A stretch of DNA of 59,234 nucleotides from Branchiostoma floridae (GCF_000003815.2 NC_049982.1:29773100-29832333); one strand, 5' to 3'; positions 1 through 12,000 are shown, numbered from the stretch's first letter. Notes: a model not told the origin generated them from the letters alone. Translations and numbers: made by a program.

Positions 1-19
1 AGTAGCAGCAAGAAGTAGT

Positions 20-75
20 TCCCGTCATTCCACCCTGATGATGGTGTCTGACAGACACCGAAACGTCGGAAGTAA
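20..75 (+). repeat. Penelope-like/retroelement tail with hammerhead-like core
   Basis: The sequence shows CTGATGA (35-41), then a perfect 7-bp hairpin (GGTGTCT pairing with AGACACC, about 43-59), then GAAAC (60-64). This is the order of the conserved core, stem II and GAAA box of a hammerhead ribozyme. Penelope-like elements of many invertebrates are known to carry such motifs in their terminal repeats. I cannot identify stems I and III with confidence, and the rest of the element lies outside the window, so both the element class and any ribozyme activity are inference. The stretch from 76 to 513 shows nothing else recognisable; it is intron of the next gene or spacer. Confidence 0.4.
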
Positions 76-513
76 GTTATTTTCTGGTTGTGCTAAAAGA
101 ACCTTACTATATGAAGGGTTTTAATGAGATTATCGTATGTGAAAGGGCACCGACACACATTGTCAACAATTATAACAATAGCAAAACAAACAGTGTGTGG
201 CTTTTACGGCCATGGACAGCGTCCCCAAGCCGCCTGTAGCTTCAACCATGGAGCTTTTATCAGATTTTTGTCCGTCAAGGTTGACGGATTGGTTTTAAAA
301 TCTTTCCGTCACACGCAGCAAATTTCGTCAATTGACAGAAAAACAGACGCTGGCTAGAGCCCTGTGTTGCTTAAATTTTTAGTGTTGTTTCTTTAGGAGT
401 GAGTGTGAGTGATGCATTCTATGATGTCATTGTTCTTTAGTTCTGTCTATAGTGGCACTTTTCAACAACATTATGCATTGTGTGTTTAAAGACTGTTTCT
501 ATTTTTTTCACAG

Positions 514-1689
514 AAGTTGAAGAAGCTGGACCTCTCCAGATGTAACCGCCTGACCTCCTACGCCATGTCCATGGCCCTGAGTTACCTGCCCAAACTTGTC
601 TACCTCAACCTGTATAGCACCAACTGTACTGATGAAGTCCTGGGGACCATCAGTGCCATCTGTGTCCATCTACGAGACCTCAACATCTGTAAGACCCACG
701 TAACAGACAAGGGGATAGTTTCCCTATGTGGGGGTGGTGATAGCATTCGCGGGTGTAGAAAGCTAGTCAGTCTCGACGTCTCGTTCAGTCCGAAAGTGAC
801 CATCAAAGGAGTCAAACATGCGCTGAGACAACTGCCAAACCTACGACAGTTGCTACACAACGACGTGTGTGACGCTTTGGTTGCTCTACACGAAGAAGCA
901 TTCAAGAAAGGGAAGACGGCGCCACCTTACCAGTTACGTAGCGGAACGGTCAACGATTTCGTGGTCCCGGTTAGCTTCCTTGAGATTGTCGATCTTGTCT
1001 GTCCCAACTTGGAGTACATCTTCGTACTTAACGAGAATCTTGAAGGTGAAGTGCTTCATCACATATCGAGGCTGACACGCTTGCGAAACCTCTCGGTATC
1101 ATGTACAGACTCTGTAGTGCCTTTCAGTGAAGGACTAGTGCCCCTCCTTAACCGTGTTGGCAATGGACTTGAAACAGTCACCCTGTATGGTTACGATGAC
1201 ATCGACGTCATTGCCATCGGTCAGTCTTGTCCGAACTTGCAGACCCTCACCCTCGAGAGCTGCCGTGGCTTCAAACTCGAACATGCCCAAGCCGCTACGT
1301 CAACCACTATGTTCGGCAACTTGAAATCTTTCAGGCTAGGGGTAGAGGTTATTTCTTCTACACACGACACGGCGGTACCTGAAAGTCTGAAGATTGTTCT
1401 CGAAGGCAGTCATCAGGTTGAGAACATCGAGATCACAAACGTAGATGGATTCACCGATCAGTTGTTCAGGCACGTGTTGAGCAAAAACAGCTTTGGGAGG
1501 CTGCGAGAGTTTGCCCTGATCGATTGTAACAACGTCACAGGCTTGAGTATGTTCGAACTGTTAGAAGGAAAGAACCGGCTTCAAAGACTGGTGCTGTTGA
1601 ACTGTAAGGAAGTTATGAGGAGAGACTATGATATGATGATGAAGACTGTTGCAAGTCAGCACTTTCAACTGGAAATTACATGGACATAG
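514..1689 (+). CDS. Leucine-rich-repeat protein, terminal exon (F-box/LRR-like)
   Basis: A single open exon of 391 codons follows a good splice acceptor (pyrimidine-rich tract, CAG at 511-513) and ends at TAG 1687-1689. It opens with KLKKLDLSRCNRLTSYA. It contains repeated LxxLxLxxC/N units such as LVYLNLYSTNCTD, LRDLNICKTHVTDKG, LVSLDVSFSPKVT, LQTLTLESCRGF, FALIDCNNVTG and LQRLVLLNCKEV. This is the cysteine-containing LRR type found in FBXL and ZYG11-like substrate receptors of ubiquitin ligases. No F-box or signal peptide is seen, because upstream exons are outside the window. There is no membrane segment, so a cytosolic scaffold or receptor subunit is likely. The LRR assignment is firm; the link to ubiquitin ligases is inference. 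Confidence 0.75.
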   Translation, partial: KLKKLDLSRCNRLTSYAMSMALSYLPKLVYLNLYSTNCTDEVLGTISAICVHLRDLNICKTHVTDKGIVSLCGGGDSIRGCRKLVSLDVSFSPKVTIKGVKHALRQLPNLRQLLHNDVCDALVALHEEAFKKGKTAPPYQLRSGTVNDFVVPVSFLEIVDLVCPNLEYIFVLNENLEGEVLHHISRLTRLRNLSVSCTDSVVPFSEGLVPLLNRVGNGLETVTLYGYDDIDVIAIGQSCPNLQTLTLESCRGFKLEHAQAATSTTMFGNLKSFRLGVEVISSTHDTAVPESLKIVLEGSHQVENIEITNVDGFTDQLFRHVLSKNSFGRLREFALIDCNNVTGLSMFELLEGKNRLQRLVLLNCKEVMRRDYDMMMKTVASQHFQLEITWT

Positions 1690-1755
1690 AATATTTGGCA
1701 ACACCTCAGGAGTGGGGCCTGGACATAGAATTTTTGGCAACACCTCAGGGCCGGT
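1681..1755 (+). repeat. 39-bp imperfect tandem duplication across the stop codon
   Basis: A segment starting TGGACATAGAAT at 1681 recurs at 1720, and both copies continue TTTGGCAACACCTCAGG. The first copy contains the stop codon of the LRR gene, so the duplication extends from the last codons into the 3' UTR. The second copy is untranslated. Confidence 0.7.
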
Positions 1756-3710
1756 GCCTGATTTAGATGTAAAATATTTTATGCATCCACCTACGCAGGG
1801 ACATCCAACAGCCAAACAACCGCCAACCTTAGTTCCTGACCACCCTGCTTATAAATATTGATTAGGTTACTCTTAAACATGCAAGACAGCTTTTGAAAAT
1901 GGACCTTAAGCCTATTCGCTGATTGTCTGACAGCTGGTTGGAGGGGGGGGGGGGGCATCCACAGGAACTAAGAGTGACAGTTGAAAGAGCAGGGCACATC
2001 CAGATAGGCAGTTTGGCTGTTGGATGTCCCTACGTGGGAGGATAGTTTTATGACACTACAAAAAATACATTCAATTTGTGTAAGATATATTAATTTATCA
2101 TGTAAATTCATTCCTTTTTGGATATCATTCTATCCATTACTTTCAGCTTCAAATGCAAAAACTTGTCTTTGTATATAAACTACATATATAATTTACAGTA
2201 TTTCTAAACTAAAGGTGATTGATTACATCATTTGGAAATCATTGTAACTATCTATCGCTTTTAGCTGCAGATGCAAAATTTTAATGTTGTTCCATCTAAT
2301 AAAAGAAACAGAACTATAGAGATATATGAAGCCATAATCTATTGGTAGAAAGATACTTGATTTGAATGATTCTGTACAGCCCAACTTACCCTTTCCATGT
2401 ACAGTATGTATTGAACTATTGAGAAGTACATCTCAACTGTGCCAAGATGACGTGCCTATCAAAATTGAAGTACCTTCTGTGAAGGTGTGTCCATATCAGG
2501 GCCGTTTTCAACTTTTAATATTCTTCTGCACGTGGATTAATATTACCTCATGAAAACAATGTTGGATTTTAGATTCTTTTAATTGTGCAAGGCAAAATTA
2601 TGTATGTCATTCTGCGCCCACGTGTTCCAGACTGGGGAGATCTAAAAAAAGGAAGGTAGTGTTAATAAAACATGCTTTTTGAAAGCTTTTGTGTTTATTT
2701 CTTGATAAGATAAGTTATAAGTAGTGAACTGGAAGGAACTATAGCTGATTCGAAGAAAGCCATTACATGGATGTGGGGCAACCAGAAATGTTGATGGCCC
2801 AACCTGCAACCTGGCTGAAAAAAGTATGCTGAGCACCTAAGTGAGGAAATTCAAATCATTCGGCCTGTATTTCACAACACTACATTTTTGTTCAGTTTCT
2901 TGATACACTATTGTGCCATTGTGTACAATATCTGCATTATACTAGTACTACTGTTGAACATAACTATTCAGTGCCCGATGCATTTCAGTTTTTCGTTGCT
3001 ACATGTAGATTGTATATGTTGGATCACCTTGACTGAAATCCTCAATTAGGAGAGACAGAAGAAAAGAGATAAGATGATCCTACAGTGTATCTACCGGCCC
3101 AAAATTTAAGGACCGCCATGGCCATTTGAAACACAAAGTTGTTTTGCTAGGCCTTATCTTTAGCATGACCACCCGCGTTTAAACTCTCGACCTCCAAGAT
3201 CACACTTCATCCAATGCTACGCCAGGCGAATTCTACATATACTGCGAGCAAAAAGCGGAACTCACTGCTTTCGTGACTCAGCAGTTCCTCTTTTCTGTCG
3301 AGACAAATACCCACCGACAAATGGGAATCCCCCAAGACAAACAAAATCCTCAAGACGGATAAAAATCCCCTTATGCAAATACAGCATACACATTCCAATT
3401 AAATACGTAACGTTAAAAAGTGACATGTTAAAAAGCCTTTTTTTTAAATACATGTATCGTAGAAATTGCCTTGGTCAACTGCATGCAGCACCGCAGATAT
3501 ACACTATAGTTACTAGTAGTCGTCTTTTTCTCAAGGCTTAGCACATCATGTATAGGGTCACTAAGTATTGTGACGTCATTGAGGGGAAACCCCTGACACA
3601 CCTTGCCAAAAGCGGAACTGTTCATTGTTTCGATGAGTCACTTAAATCCCCCCAAACCATGTTCCCGCAAATCAAAGGACACTCGTTAGTAGCAGAAAAT
3701 ATCTCGAACC
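1756..3710. other. 3' UTR of LRR gene and intergenic spacer
   Basis: No coding potential was found. The stretch holds a G-run near 1943-1954 and AATAAA polyadenylation signals at 2298-2303 and 2664-2669. Either could end the LRR transcript, and the first is the better placed. The 3' part is the presumed promoter region of the Toll-like receptor. I see no clear TATA box close to its start codon. Confidence 0.5.
2298..2303 (+). terminator. Candidate polyadenylation signal of LRR gene
   Basis: A canonical AATAAA lies about 610 bp after the LRR stop codon, in the transcribed direction. A second one lies at 2664-2669. Confidence 0.4.
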
Positions 3711-6702
3711 ATGCGTACCCGGCCAGTGCTTCTGCTGTGGGTCTACTACGCCGTAGCTCCACACTTCGTGGTTACCGGCTCTACACCTGAAGCTACAGCC
3801 GCAAGTTGTACGGAGACGGCGGCAATCGTCGGTAATGCCACGGGGATAGCTGCCGACTGCTCACGGAGAAATTTCGCCGCCGTGCCGACCAACATTTCGT
3901 CCGTCACCGTAATCTTGGACTTGACTTTCAATCGACTGCACTCCGTAAACCGGGATAGTTTCAAAGGTCTCGCCCAGCTAAAGGTACTGAGTTTATCTTA
4001 TAACCAGATTAGCACAATAGAGCAAGGTTCTTTTTCGGAACTGCCTGAACTTTCCGAACTCTACATTGACCACAACGGCATATCGTCAATAGCAAGCGAC
4101 TTTTTCCAGCAGCCGTCTATGATAGAAAATCTTGACCTGTCTTTCAATCGTATCGCCCACATTGGAGACTCTGCCTTCGACGACCTTGGTGTAACCTTGA
4201 AACAACTTGCACTGGGGAACAATTACCTCGGCAAGTTGCTTTCCGTCGAAAATTCCTACAAAATCTTTCAAGAACCTACAAACCTCATATATCTTGATCT
4301 TAGCAACAATGGGATTTATGATTTCAGGTCAGACGTGTTCCGATCTCAGTCAAACATCCGGTCTTTGAATTTATCAGGAAATGCTCTTCGTGATAGTAGC
4401 CTTTTTATAGAAGTACATAATCACTCGGGTGAATATGTGCAACAAACATCAGTATTAGACAGTTTATCAAGTCTGAATTTTTTAGACATCAGCCACAATA
4501 GTCTTCGACTTTGTTGTGAGGCATACAGGGGTCTAACCAATTTAGAACATTTAGATCTACGGTCCAATGTTTTGCCGTATGTTGAGCCTGAGAACATAAC
4601 GGGGGCTTTGCCAAATCTGAATGAGTTGTATCTCAGGGGAAACCCCTTTGACTGTAGCTGCAGGGCTGCGCCATTCTTTAGGTGGGCTGATGACTCATTT
4701 ATTGACACGGACTTTCTAAACTGGACCTGTAAACAACCACCGACGTTGGCAGGGGCAACGGTTGCTGAATTGGACATCCGTGAATGCGGTAATGGTGATC
4801 TGGTAATACTCATTACAATATGTATTGGAATGAATATCATTTTTGTTATCGGGTTAGTGGCTGTGTTTGTTCGACGGCGAAGACAGAGAGTCAAATTTTC
4901 AGCGTTTGAAAGCATTGAACTTGAAGAGCCTAAGTACGATGTTTTCATTAGCTATAGTTCGCATGACATGGCGTGGGTTCACCAGTCACTAGTCCCACAT
5001 CTAGACTCGCTTAATGTTCAGTCTTGCATCGCTGATCGTGATTTTATGCCTGGCACACCAATCTTTGACAACATCATAGACAGCATCGAACAGAGTCGTC
5101 AAGTTGTCATTGTGCTGTCAAGAAATTTCCTTGATAGCGATTGGTGCAAGATCGAATTGCAAATAACAGAGCAAAAGTATTTCTCCAGTGGGGAGAAATA
5201 CGTAATCCCGATTTTACTAGAGCAAATACCCACTCAGATGATGCCCAAAGGTCTGAGGTATTTGCTCGCAACGAAAACGTATCTCGAATGGAAAGAAGGA
5301 AGAAAACAAGAGAACCTGTTCTGGCGTAGACTTGGGGCAGCGGTAAAGTCCAGTTTACCGGTCAAAAGGACCAACAACGACGCCATTGACGTGGAACTCA
5401 TAACAACCACATCTCTAGCCCAGGCGACGAACCCAAAGGGCCTGCTATCGAAAGACACGGACAATGAAGTCGACATCGAGCCAGAGACAGAATGCGACCA
5501 TGAAACAAGCACTAGCGTTAGCTTGAATGATTCGCCTATTATAAAGCAACAGACAACCGATCACGACCATACAACAAGCACTACAGATGTTGATGAGGGC
5601 TCTTACATTGACGAGTGTCCTCCCTCCGATTGTCAGACTGTCAGCTGCAGTTCCGAAGACCACGTTGACAACCCAGTAGTAGAAGATGTCGAGCTAACGA
5701 AGACGAGGAGGCAAGCACTCGCGACTTTCTTAACGGGAATGTTTGAAAAGGGTCGCCTTGTATTTTTCACAGCGTTGTTTCGTTTCAAGTACACAAAAAC
5801 GTCGCCTTTCCATCAAAATGTACCAAGGAGCGCTTCGGCCACAAAGTTCTTCTTACCGAAAGTGCTCCAAGAATCGTATACAGAGGAACAAGCTCATGTA
5901 ACGAGTTGCCACGAGGAGCCTATCTACCAAAACTCCTGGTTTCTCTACCACGCGATCAGGACGCGAAGAAAGGAACCACTTCCACCTACCCCTGATGATG
6001 ATGATACATCTCTTAGCATCTCAGGACCACAGACAACCGTAGTCCACATGGTCGCCATTGAGCATCACCAGTCCCCAACACCGAAGGAAAAAGCGTACCA
6101 TGACAGTAGCCTTAAACCATACCAAGAACATGTGGAAGAAGAACTCCAGGTAGTGCAACAGCCGCGCCTCAACGTTGTTACTTCATCCCTTGCGACTGGC
6201 ATCTTTGACTCAAAGGGCGGCCATCTGACTATCGGAGGCACGGGCGTACGACTCTTCATCCCACCAGGTGCGATCAAAGATAGCACAGAACATCAAATCA
6301 CAATCTCCATCAGCACGGACGAGTGTGACAAACCAACTCTGACGGAGAGGCAGGCTAGAATAAGCCCGGTGATCAAATGCAGCCCACACGGCATCACTTT
6401 CGAGAAAAGCGTAGCCCTATCATTTCCGCACTCAGGAGAAGTCTCCAAAGGCAAAACCATACATCCTCTCATAACTAACACAGGCAGAGGACAACAGGCC
6501 GTATACGAGGATATAAAGAAAGACCGCGGTGCTCACGCCATAGTGAGGAAGGCAGACTGCGTGGTGTTTCTTGACCACTTCACGGGCGTCACCCTAGTGG
6601 AGGAAAGCCCTTGTGCTGATGAGGGTGCAAAAGGGGAGAGTGGCAACAGCGACAGTGCCGAAAACCCCTGTACGCCATCCCCTTCTGGACCTCACCTCCA
6701 GC
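3711..6702 (+). CDS. Toll-like receptor with C-terminal ZU5 domain (truncated by gap)
   Basis: An intronless frame starts at ATG 3711 and stays open for 997 codons up to the N gap. Order of parts: signal peptide (about 1-23); LRR N-cap cysteines; roughly ten LRRs (60-310) with LxxLxLxxN cores; LRR C-cap (NPFDCSC...C, about 315-360); one membrane helix (364-387) followed by RRRRQR; a TIR domain from about 406 to 545. TIR box 1 is YDVFISYSSHD (Y409), box 2 is RDFMPG with the BB-loop proline P447, and box 3 is F537-W538. This is the vertebrate-type (single cysteine cluster) TLR layout, so it should sense ligand at a membrane and signal through MyD88-type TIR adaptors. About 285 acidic, Thr/Ser-rich residues follow, with YQN (Y739, a Grb2-SH2-type motif) and PLPPTP. 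Residues 830-965 then match a ZU5 domain (GGHLTIGGTGVRLFIPPGAI, ...SPVIKCSPHG). ZU5 on a TLR is unusual. The natural stop codon is not reliably visible. Confidence 0.9.
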
Positions 6703-6802
6703 NNNNNNNNNNNNNNNNNNNNNNNNNNNNNNNNNNNNNNNNNNNNNNNNNNNNNNNNNNNNNNNNNNNNNNNNNNNNNNNNNNNNNNNNNNNNNNNNNN
6801 NN
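6703..6802. other. Assembly gap (100 N)
   Basis: Exactly 100 N, the conventional size for a gap of unknown length. It interrupts the receptor just after ZU5. The frame resumed after it (to 6917) cannot be trusted, because neither the gap length nor its phase is known. Confidence 0.95.
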
Positions 6803-7509
6803 AAAAAAAAATTACCAGGCTGGCGGGGGGAAGACGGCAGTGCAGCGGCTAGCACGTTTTGAAGTACGGACGTTTGCCACCCTGTCATGTGTGCGATACA
6901 CTTTAATAGACGCCTGATGCACTTCTACGCTCATACTGAAGAGTCCACAACATCCCATTGGTAGAATCAAAGATCACTGGATTCGTGTGGAATTCCAATT
7001 AAGAGGTTCTCCACAGTGAAATTTCTGTCACGAAGAAAGAACGACAATGCACATCCGGGACCTCTTCCCGCCTTTGGCTGTGGTCTCGCACCGGAGTTTC
7101 TTTTACGATTTTTATATCCGGCACACAGCGCACACAAGGGATACAATTCCGCCCACAAAAGTACGCCGGAAAATCCAATTATACCAGTGAACAAAGGTTT
7201 CCAGCCAACTTCCCATAGATTTTAGATATAAACTTCTAGTTTAATAATGATGCACATTTTACTGGAACACAACATGAAATTTTGAGGTAGTCCTTCCAAA
7301 TGCGCCCCGGCCAGCTTTTTTTAAAAGCTTTCTTGTTTAAGTAGCTACATGTGACTGGAAGAAAAGATCATGGATAAGTAGTTAATTTTAAGAATACATT
7401 TGTAACTTGGAAGTGGGGTAACCTGAAATGTTGATGGTGTAACCTGGCTTTTGACTCAGGTTGCCGCCTTGGTTAATAACCTTATATTCTTGTTTACCTA
7501 TCCCTGCAG
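6803..7509. other. Spacer between receptor and peroxiredoxin exons
   Basis: No recognisable gene, RNA or repeat was found. The first exons of the peroxiredoxin, with its peroxidatic cysteine, are not visible here or further upstream. Confidence 0.5.
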
Positions 7510-9079
7510 CAAGGAGGCCTGGGAGAGATGAAGATAGCATTGCTGTCTGACTTTAACAAGAAGATTGCAAGGGACTATGGAGTGCTGCTGGAGGATGCTG
7601 GGATTGCTCTCAGGTAAGATGATAGAAAATAACAAAGTTTGAAATGCAAGGCTTGAAAAGGGGAAGAAAAAGAAGGGAAGATCATTCATTGTAGTGAGAG
7701 GGACTTCCATCATAATCACATCTGTCAGGTGTAGTTTGTAAAGACACGAGCGCAAGCACATCTAACCCTTACCAGATGGGGAACTTCAGTGATCACTTCA
7801 TGAGAGTCATATGAGATGGAGATGAGTATTTCTTCACAGGAGCACGGAGAGGGAATTTCAAGACATTCTTATCTTTACTTCGCTGCATTTAGGACAAGTG
7901 TTGCAGAATAAGGAAATGCAGCCGGTTATTGTACCTTTTTGTCAAAGAAATGATGAATCTATTTCCTGTATACTAAAAGTGTACACACAATTTTCATTCC
8001 TGCCTCTGACTGTATTTGCTAAATTTATATTTTATCCTAAAGACAGCTTCCTTCCTCTCAGAGGGAATGTTCATTATTGATCCCATCCTGTCCACAGGGG
8101 TCTGTTCATTATTGATCCCCGTGGGATCATCAGACACATGAGTGTGAACGACCTCCCCGTGGGGCGCTCCGTGGATGAAACCATCCGGCTGATCCAGGCC
8201 TTCCAGTTTGTGGAGAAGCACGGAGAGGTGTGTCCTGCAGGCTGGCAGCCGGGCGGAGACACGGTAAGAACATATTAAGAATCAGGGCTCGAAATACCAC
8301 CTGCATATGCAGCTAAGTGCAGGTTAAATTGGAACTGTGCAGGTATTCCTGGTGTCATCCTGCACCTAACCTGCACTGGCCCATGTACTGGGTTTTATAC
8401 ATAGATGTCACATGGTGTAGGTGTATAAGGATTGTTATTAGCTGCATTGACTGTTATCACCTCTAAAGTATAAAGGGGGGGGGGGGGTAGACTATATCCT
8501 GTGACAGGAAGTAGAGTTGGGGGGTAGACTATCTGTGACAGGAAGTAGAGCTCAGGGGTGGTAGTCATTTTCAGACATGACAGTGCAGGTCATGTGCCAA
8601 TGGAATAAAGTTCTCATTTACTTGAAGGTATAGTTTTGGGTCTGTCTGTTTTACAGTTATATATCTTTGCATATGCTAGACTAGTTCATCTTATAGTGAC
8701 AGAACGTGATCAGTCCTGTTTGCATGATTCATAAAGTACAATTGAACAAGACATTCAAGAAATTCTACCAGCATTTCAAATATTTATGTGGTTTCCAAGC
8801 TCATTTCATTTATGATGCTAAATGGAAAAGTTATTTCAGTTTGCATTCCAACTATACATGTAGTCTATTTATTTTTTGCTCATTTATTAAGCTGCATTGA
8901 ATACAAATGATTCGGATTACAGATTGTTGTGTTTTAGGTTTGGAATTTTTTTGTCTCCCGTGTACTGATGATTATCATTTTACAAGTACTTGCAAAGCTC
9001 TAAAATGTTTTCTCTTTCTTCCATGTAGATCAAACCAGATCCAAAGGGATCGAAGAAGTATTTTGACAAGTCGAGCTAG
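7510..9079 (+). CDS. 2-Cys peroxiredoxin, three C-terminal exons
   Basis: Three exons join in frame: 7510-7613 ([14 protein letters not shown]... to IAL plus AG), 8098-8263 ([36 protein letters not shown]) and 9029-9079 ([16 protein letters not shown], stop). All boundaries are AG/GT. Typical 2-Cys peroxiredoxins reduce hydrogen peroxide with a peroxidatic cysteine (FVCPTE) and a resolving cysteine (VCPA). Only the resolving cysteine is present here. Both features tied to sensitivity to over-oxidation, the GGLG loop and the C-terminal YF, are intact. The [14 protein letters not shown] stretch is closer to mitochondrial PRDX3, whereas [15 protein letters not shown] is closer to PRDX1/2/4, so I leave the subtype open. 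The N-terminal half is absent upstream; it may lie in the gap at 6703-6802 or outside the window. Confidence 0.88.
8283..8480 (+). repeat. Fragment of CAGGGCTCGAAA foldback element (GTGCAGG type)
   Basis: It lies in peroxiredoxin intron 2. It begins CAGGGCTCGAAATACC and continues with GTGCAGGT/ACCTGCAC words. The middle part (CCATGTACTGGGT... and TGCATTGACTGTTA) closely matches the fuller copy at 21817-22125. The far end is not preserved. Confidence 0.65.
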
Positions 9080-12000
9080 ATGTCAGGAGTGAGCAGTCAC
9101 AGGATCATAGTCTGCAGGTAGATGGAAAAATGTCATCCCACCCACCACCAATTCATTTGTAAAGCCGTTGATAAAGTCACAGCCCATAAGTATTACCTAA
9201 ACTTGTGACTAATATTTTACATTTAACAGTTTGCAAACCAGGAAGAATAGTACAATCTTTGAACATAAATACCTAGTAGGTTTGTACAAAGTGGGAAACT
9301 ACGCTCTGCCACTTGTGTGTTGCGTGACTAAATTGTATCAAACTGGACAAATTTGTGCTAAGTTACTGAGTGAAGCTGTCAAGTACAAAAATGTAGTCAT
9401 ATTTTGTGCACCTATTATCATGTAGCCTACTATAGAATTTATCCAAACTTTTTTGTTGTCACATCATGGAGCTTAGTATCAAATTTATGGCTGGGATTTG
9501 TGTGATGTGTTGTGCTAGTACAAATGCAATATATGGTGTCTCTTCAAGCTCACATGTGGTCTTTCTTTGCATTGATTGTTAAGTTTTATAGATGGTATAA
9601 AACTACCGTCAAACCTGTACTAGTGACCACCTCTACATAAGGACCACCTGGCCATTGTGACCATTGGCCACGATTTGGTGCCCGCTTAAAAAAGTTAGAA
9701 AAACAAAAGATCAAATACAACTGGAAATATTTATTGATACACAACACATTTACAATATCATGGCAAAAACAGAAGAACAACTTTTCCTTAGAACTAAACA
9801 AACAAATACAAACATTGCACCCAAAGTGAATATTTCCACTACACTACACAACAGTTCTCCATTTTTAACGTACTTAAGTAAGTTTAACCATATTTCTTTA
9901 CATAAGAACAAAGTAACAAACTGTGTGGCACAGCCACATTGCACCCAGAACTATCAGGTAAACATTACACATTGTCTCAAGCATTACACTTCCATATCTC
10001 TGCTGTCAGTGCGCTGAAGTAAATTACTATAGTAAACACATACACAGAACAGTACACATTTACTGTGACTGTGTGAATGTGTGTGATTCTGTATGCGACG
10101 TGGCTTGACAGTTGTGTTCAGAAGCCATGACTCTGGCGTCTAACAACATAATGTTTTGTAGCAGTGTCCACAAGGCTAATTACATGTAAGTGATGTACAA
10201 TTCAGAAAGCAAGAAGCACCCATGGTCTTGCATCAGTGCTGATTTCATCAATCAAAAAAGATGGAGTGCGTCTTGTAGGCACCATATTGTAGAATGCCAC
10301 TGATCTACCATGTACCACTGAATTTGATTCTTCATACTAATGCTACTCCAATGGCACTGAATTACTGCAATTCTAGATGGTAATTGAATTTATGCCTCAG
10401 ATATTACTTCTTAGAGGTCCCGTTATGTAATTTGCATGTATTTCAGCAAAGCAGTCTGGTGAACTGTGGAAAACATTTATAGATGATCTTTCTTTTCATC
10501 TGATTTTCTCTTTGGCACTGCAGGGCTACTGACAATGGTTTATAATCATGTTTTGTGCTCTTTACTACATTTTTTGTGGCTTGTGTAATCTCTTGTGTTA
10601 TAACATTTGACAACAACACCATATAGTTATCACACAAATTTTTTCTAGTCATTCGGTTTAACCTCATTGACAGTTGATTTTTTATTTGAGAATTTTACCA
10701 TACACATGTTTTTTTTCTACATTGTAAACCATGATTTTGTAATATGTAAGACTCTCATGACCTCTAAATAACAGATTTGTCAAATACAAACAACAATGTA
10801 CAAAATTCTAAATACAAATTATTCAACGTCAGGATCACACAAGCTTTGTATGAACTTGATACATGATATGATAAAAGGCTGGAGATAGAAATGTTTCACA
10901 AAATATTTACATGCAATGGATGACTCAGCTTTCAGCATCCTACAATATGCACAACAACATAACAGACAAATCTTTACATAACAGACAAATCAACACAAAG
11001 ATCACCGTGTATTTTTCATGCTGGTGATAAGTAGGGATGATCTAGCCTGACCATCTCTCAAGGTATAATGATACCAGACAACTTACAGAAGATTCCAAAC
11101 GTGTAAAATTGGTACTAAATTCTTAAGAATGTATCCAAAATGTGTTATTAAACAACACACTGCACTTGACCATTGTACTGTGACAAGTGTCATAGTTACT
11201 TTAAATACTGCACTTCCCTCATAACTAACTGTGTTACTCTTGGTACAACAGTATCAACCCCAGCTCTTTGTCTGTCATCCACTGTACCTTGTACTGTACT
11301 ATGGGCAGAGGGTGTTTTAAATACAGGAACACTTAGCATTACACTGACTCACCGTCAGCAGGATTTTTTTTCAAAACCAAAACCACCATGTCTCTAACTT
11401 ACATGTAAGAACACCTTAATCTGAATGCACATGAAGCAGCATGGTACATGGTTTTCATTTCATAACTGATCAACTCTATCGACAAGGAAATACTGGTACT
11501 GTACTTCATTTCATAATAAGCTACATGTAACTGTGGGTCTGGATAGTATGAAGTCTTTCTTTGATACTAGTATGCAGACTTGTTACAGACCAGTCTTGTA
11601 TGTAGGACAGTGTATTTGGAAGGCTGTAGGCTGCAGGTTTACTTGGAATTGTCCTTACTATTACATGTTAGACATTGAAAGAATGAAGAATAGATTTTCC
11701 TAACTTCTCCCTGTGAGGAATACATGGCAAAAAGGAAAATGTTTTGGCAGCAAATAGTTGATTCATTTGCCCAAATTTGGCTGTGCACTTTGTTGTGTGG
11801 AGTAAATTGTAATATTTAGGGCAATGATATCATTTGGAAACACTAATTATAAAATATTGCTGCTGACATTTGTAGTTGTAGATGTAATCCTTCGTCCGAA
11901 ATGTCAAGGTCACTTCATTATCCACTTGTATGGATTCATGCATGGACTTGCCTCAAGTGTGCATGGAGTCAATGTTGCTTTCATTCCTATCAATGATGAC

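Noticed and set aside
6803-6917. Receptor frame continuing after the gap to a stop at 6917
   Set aside because: Gap length and phase are unknown, and the residues after it show no ZU5, UPA or death-domain pattern, so I do not count them as part of the protein.
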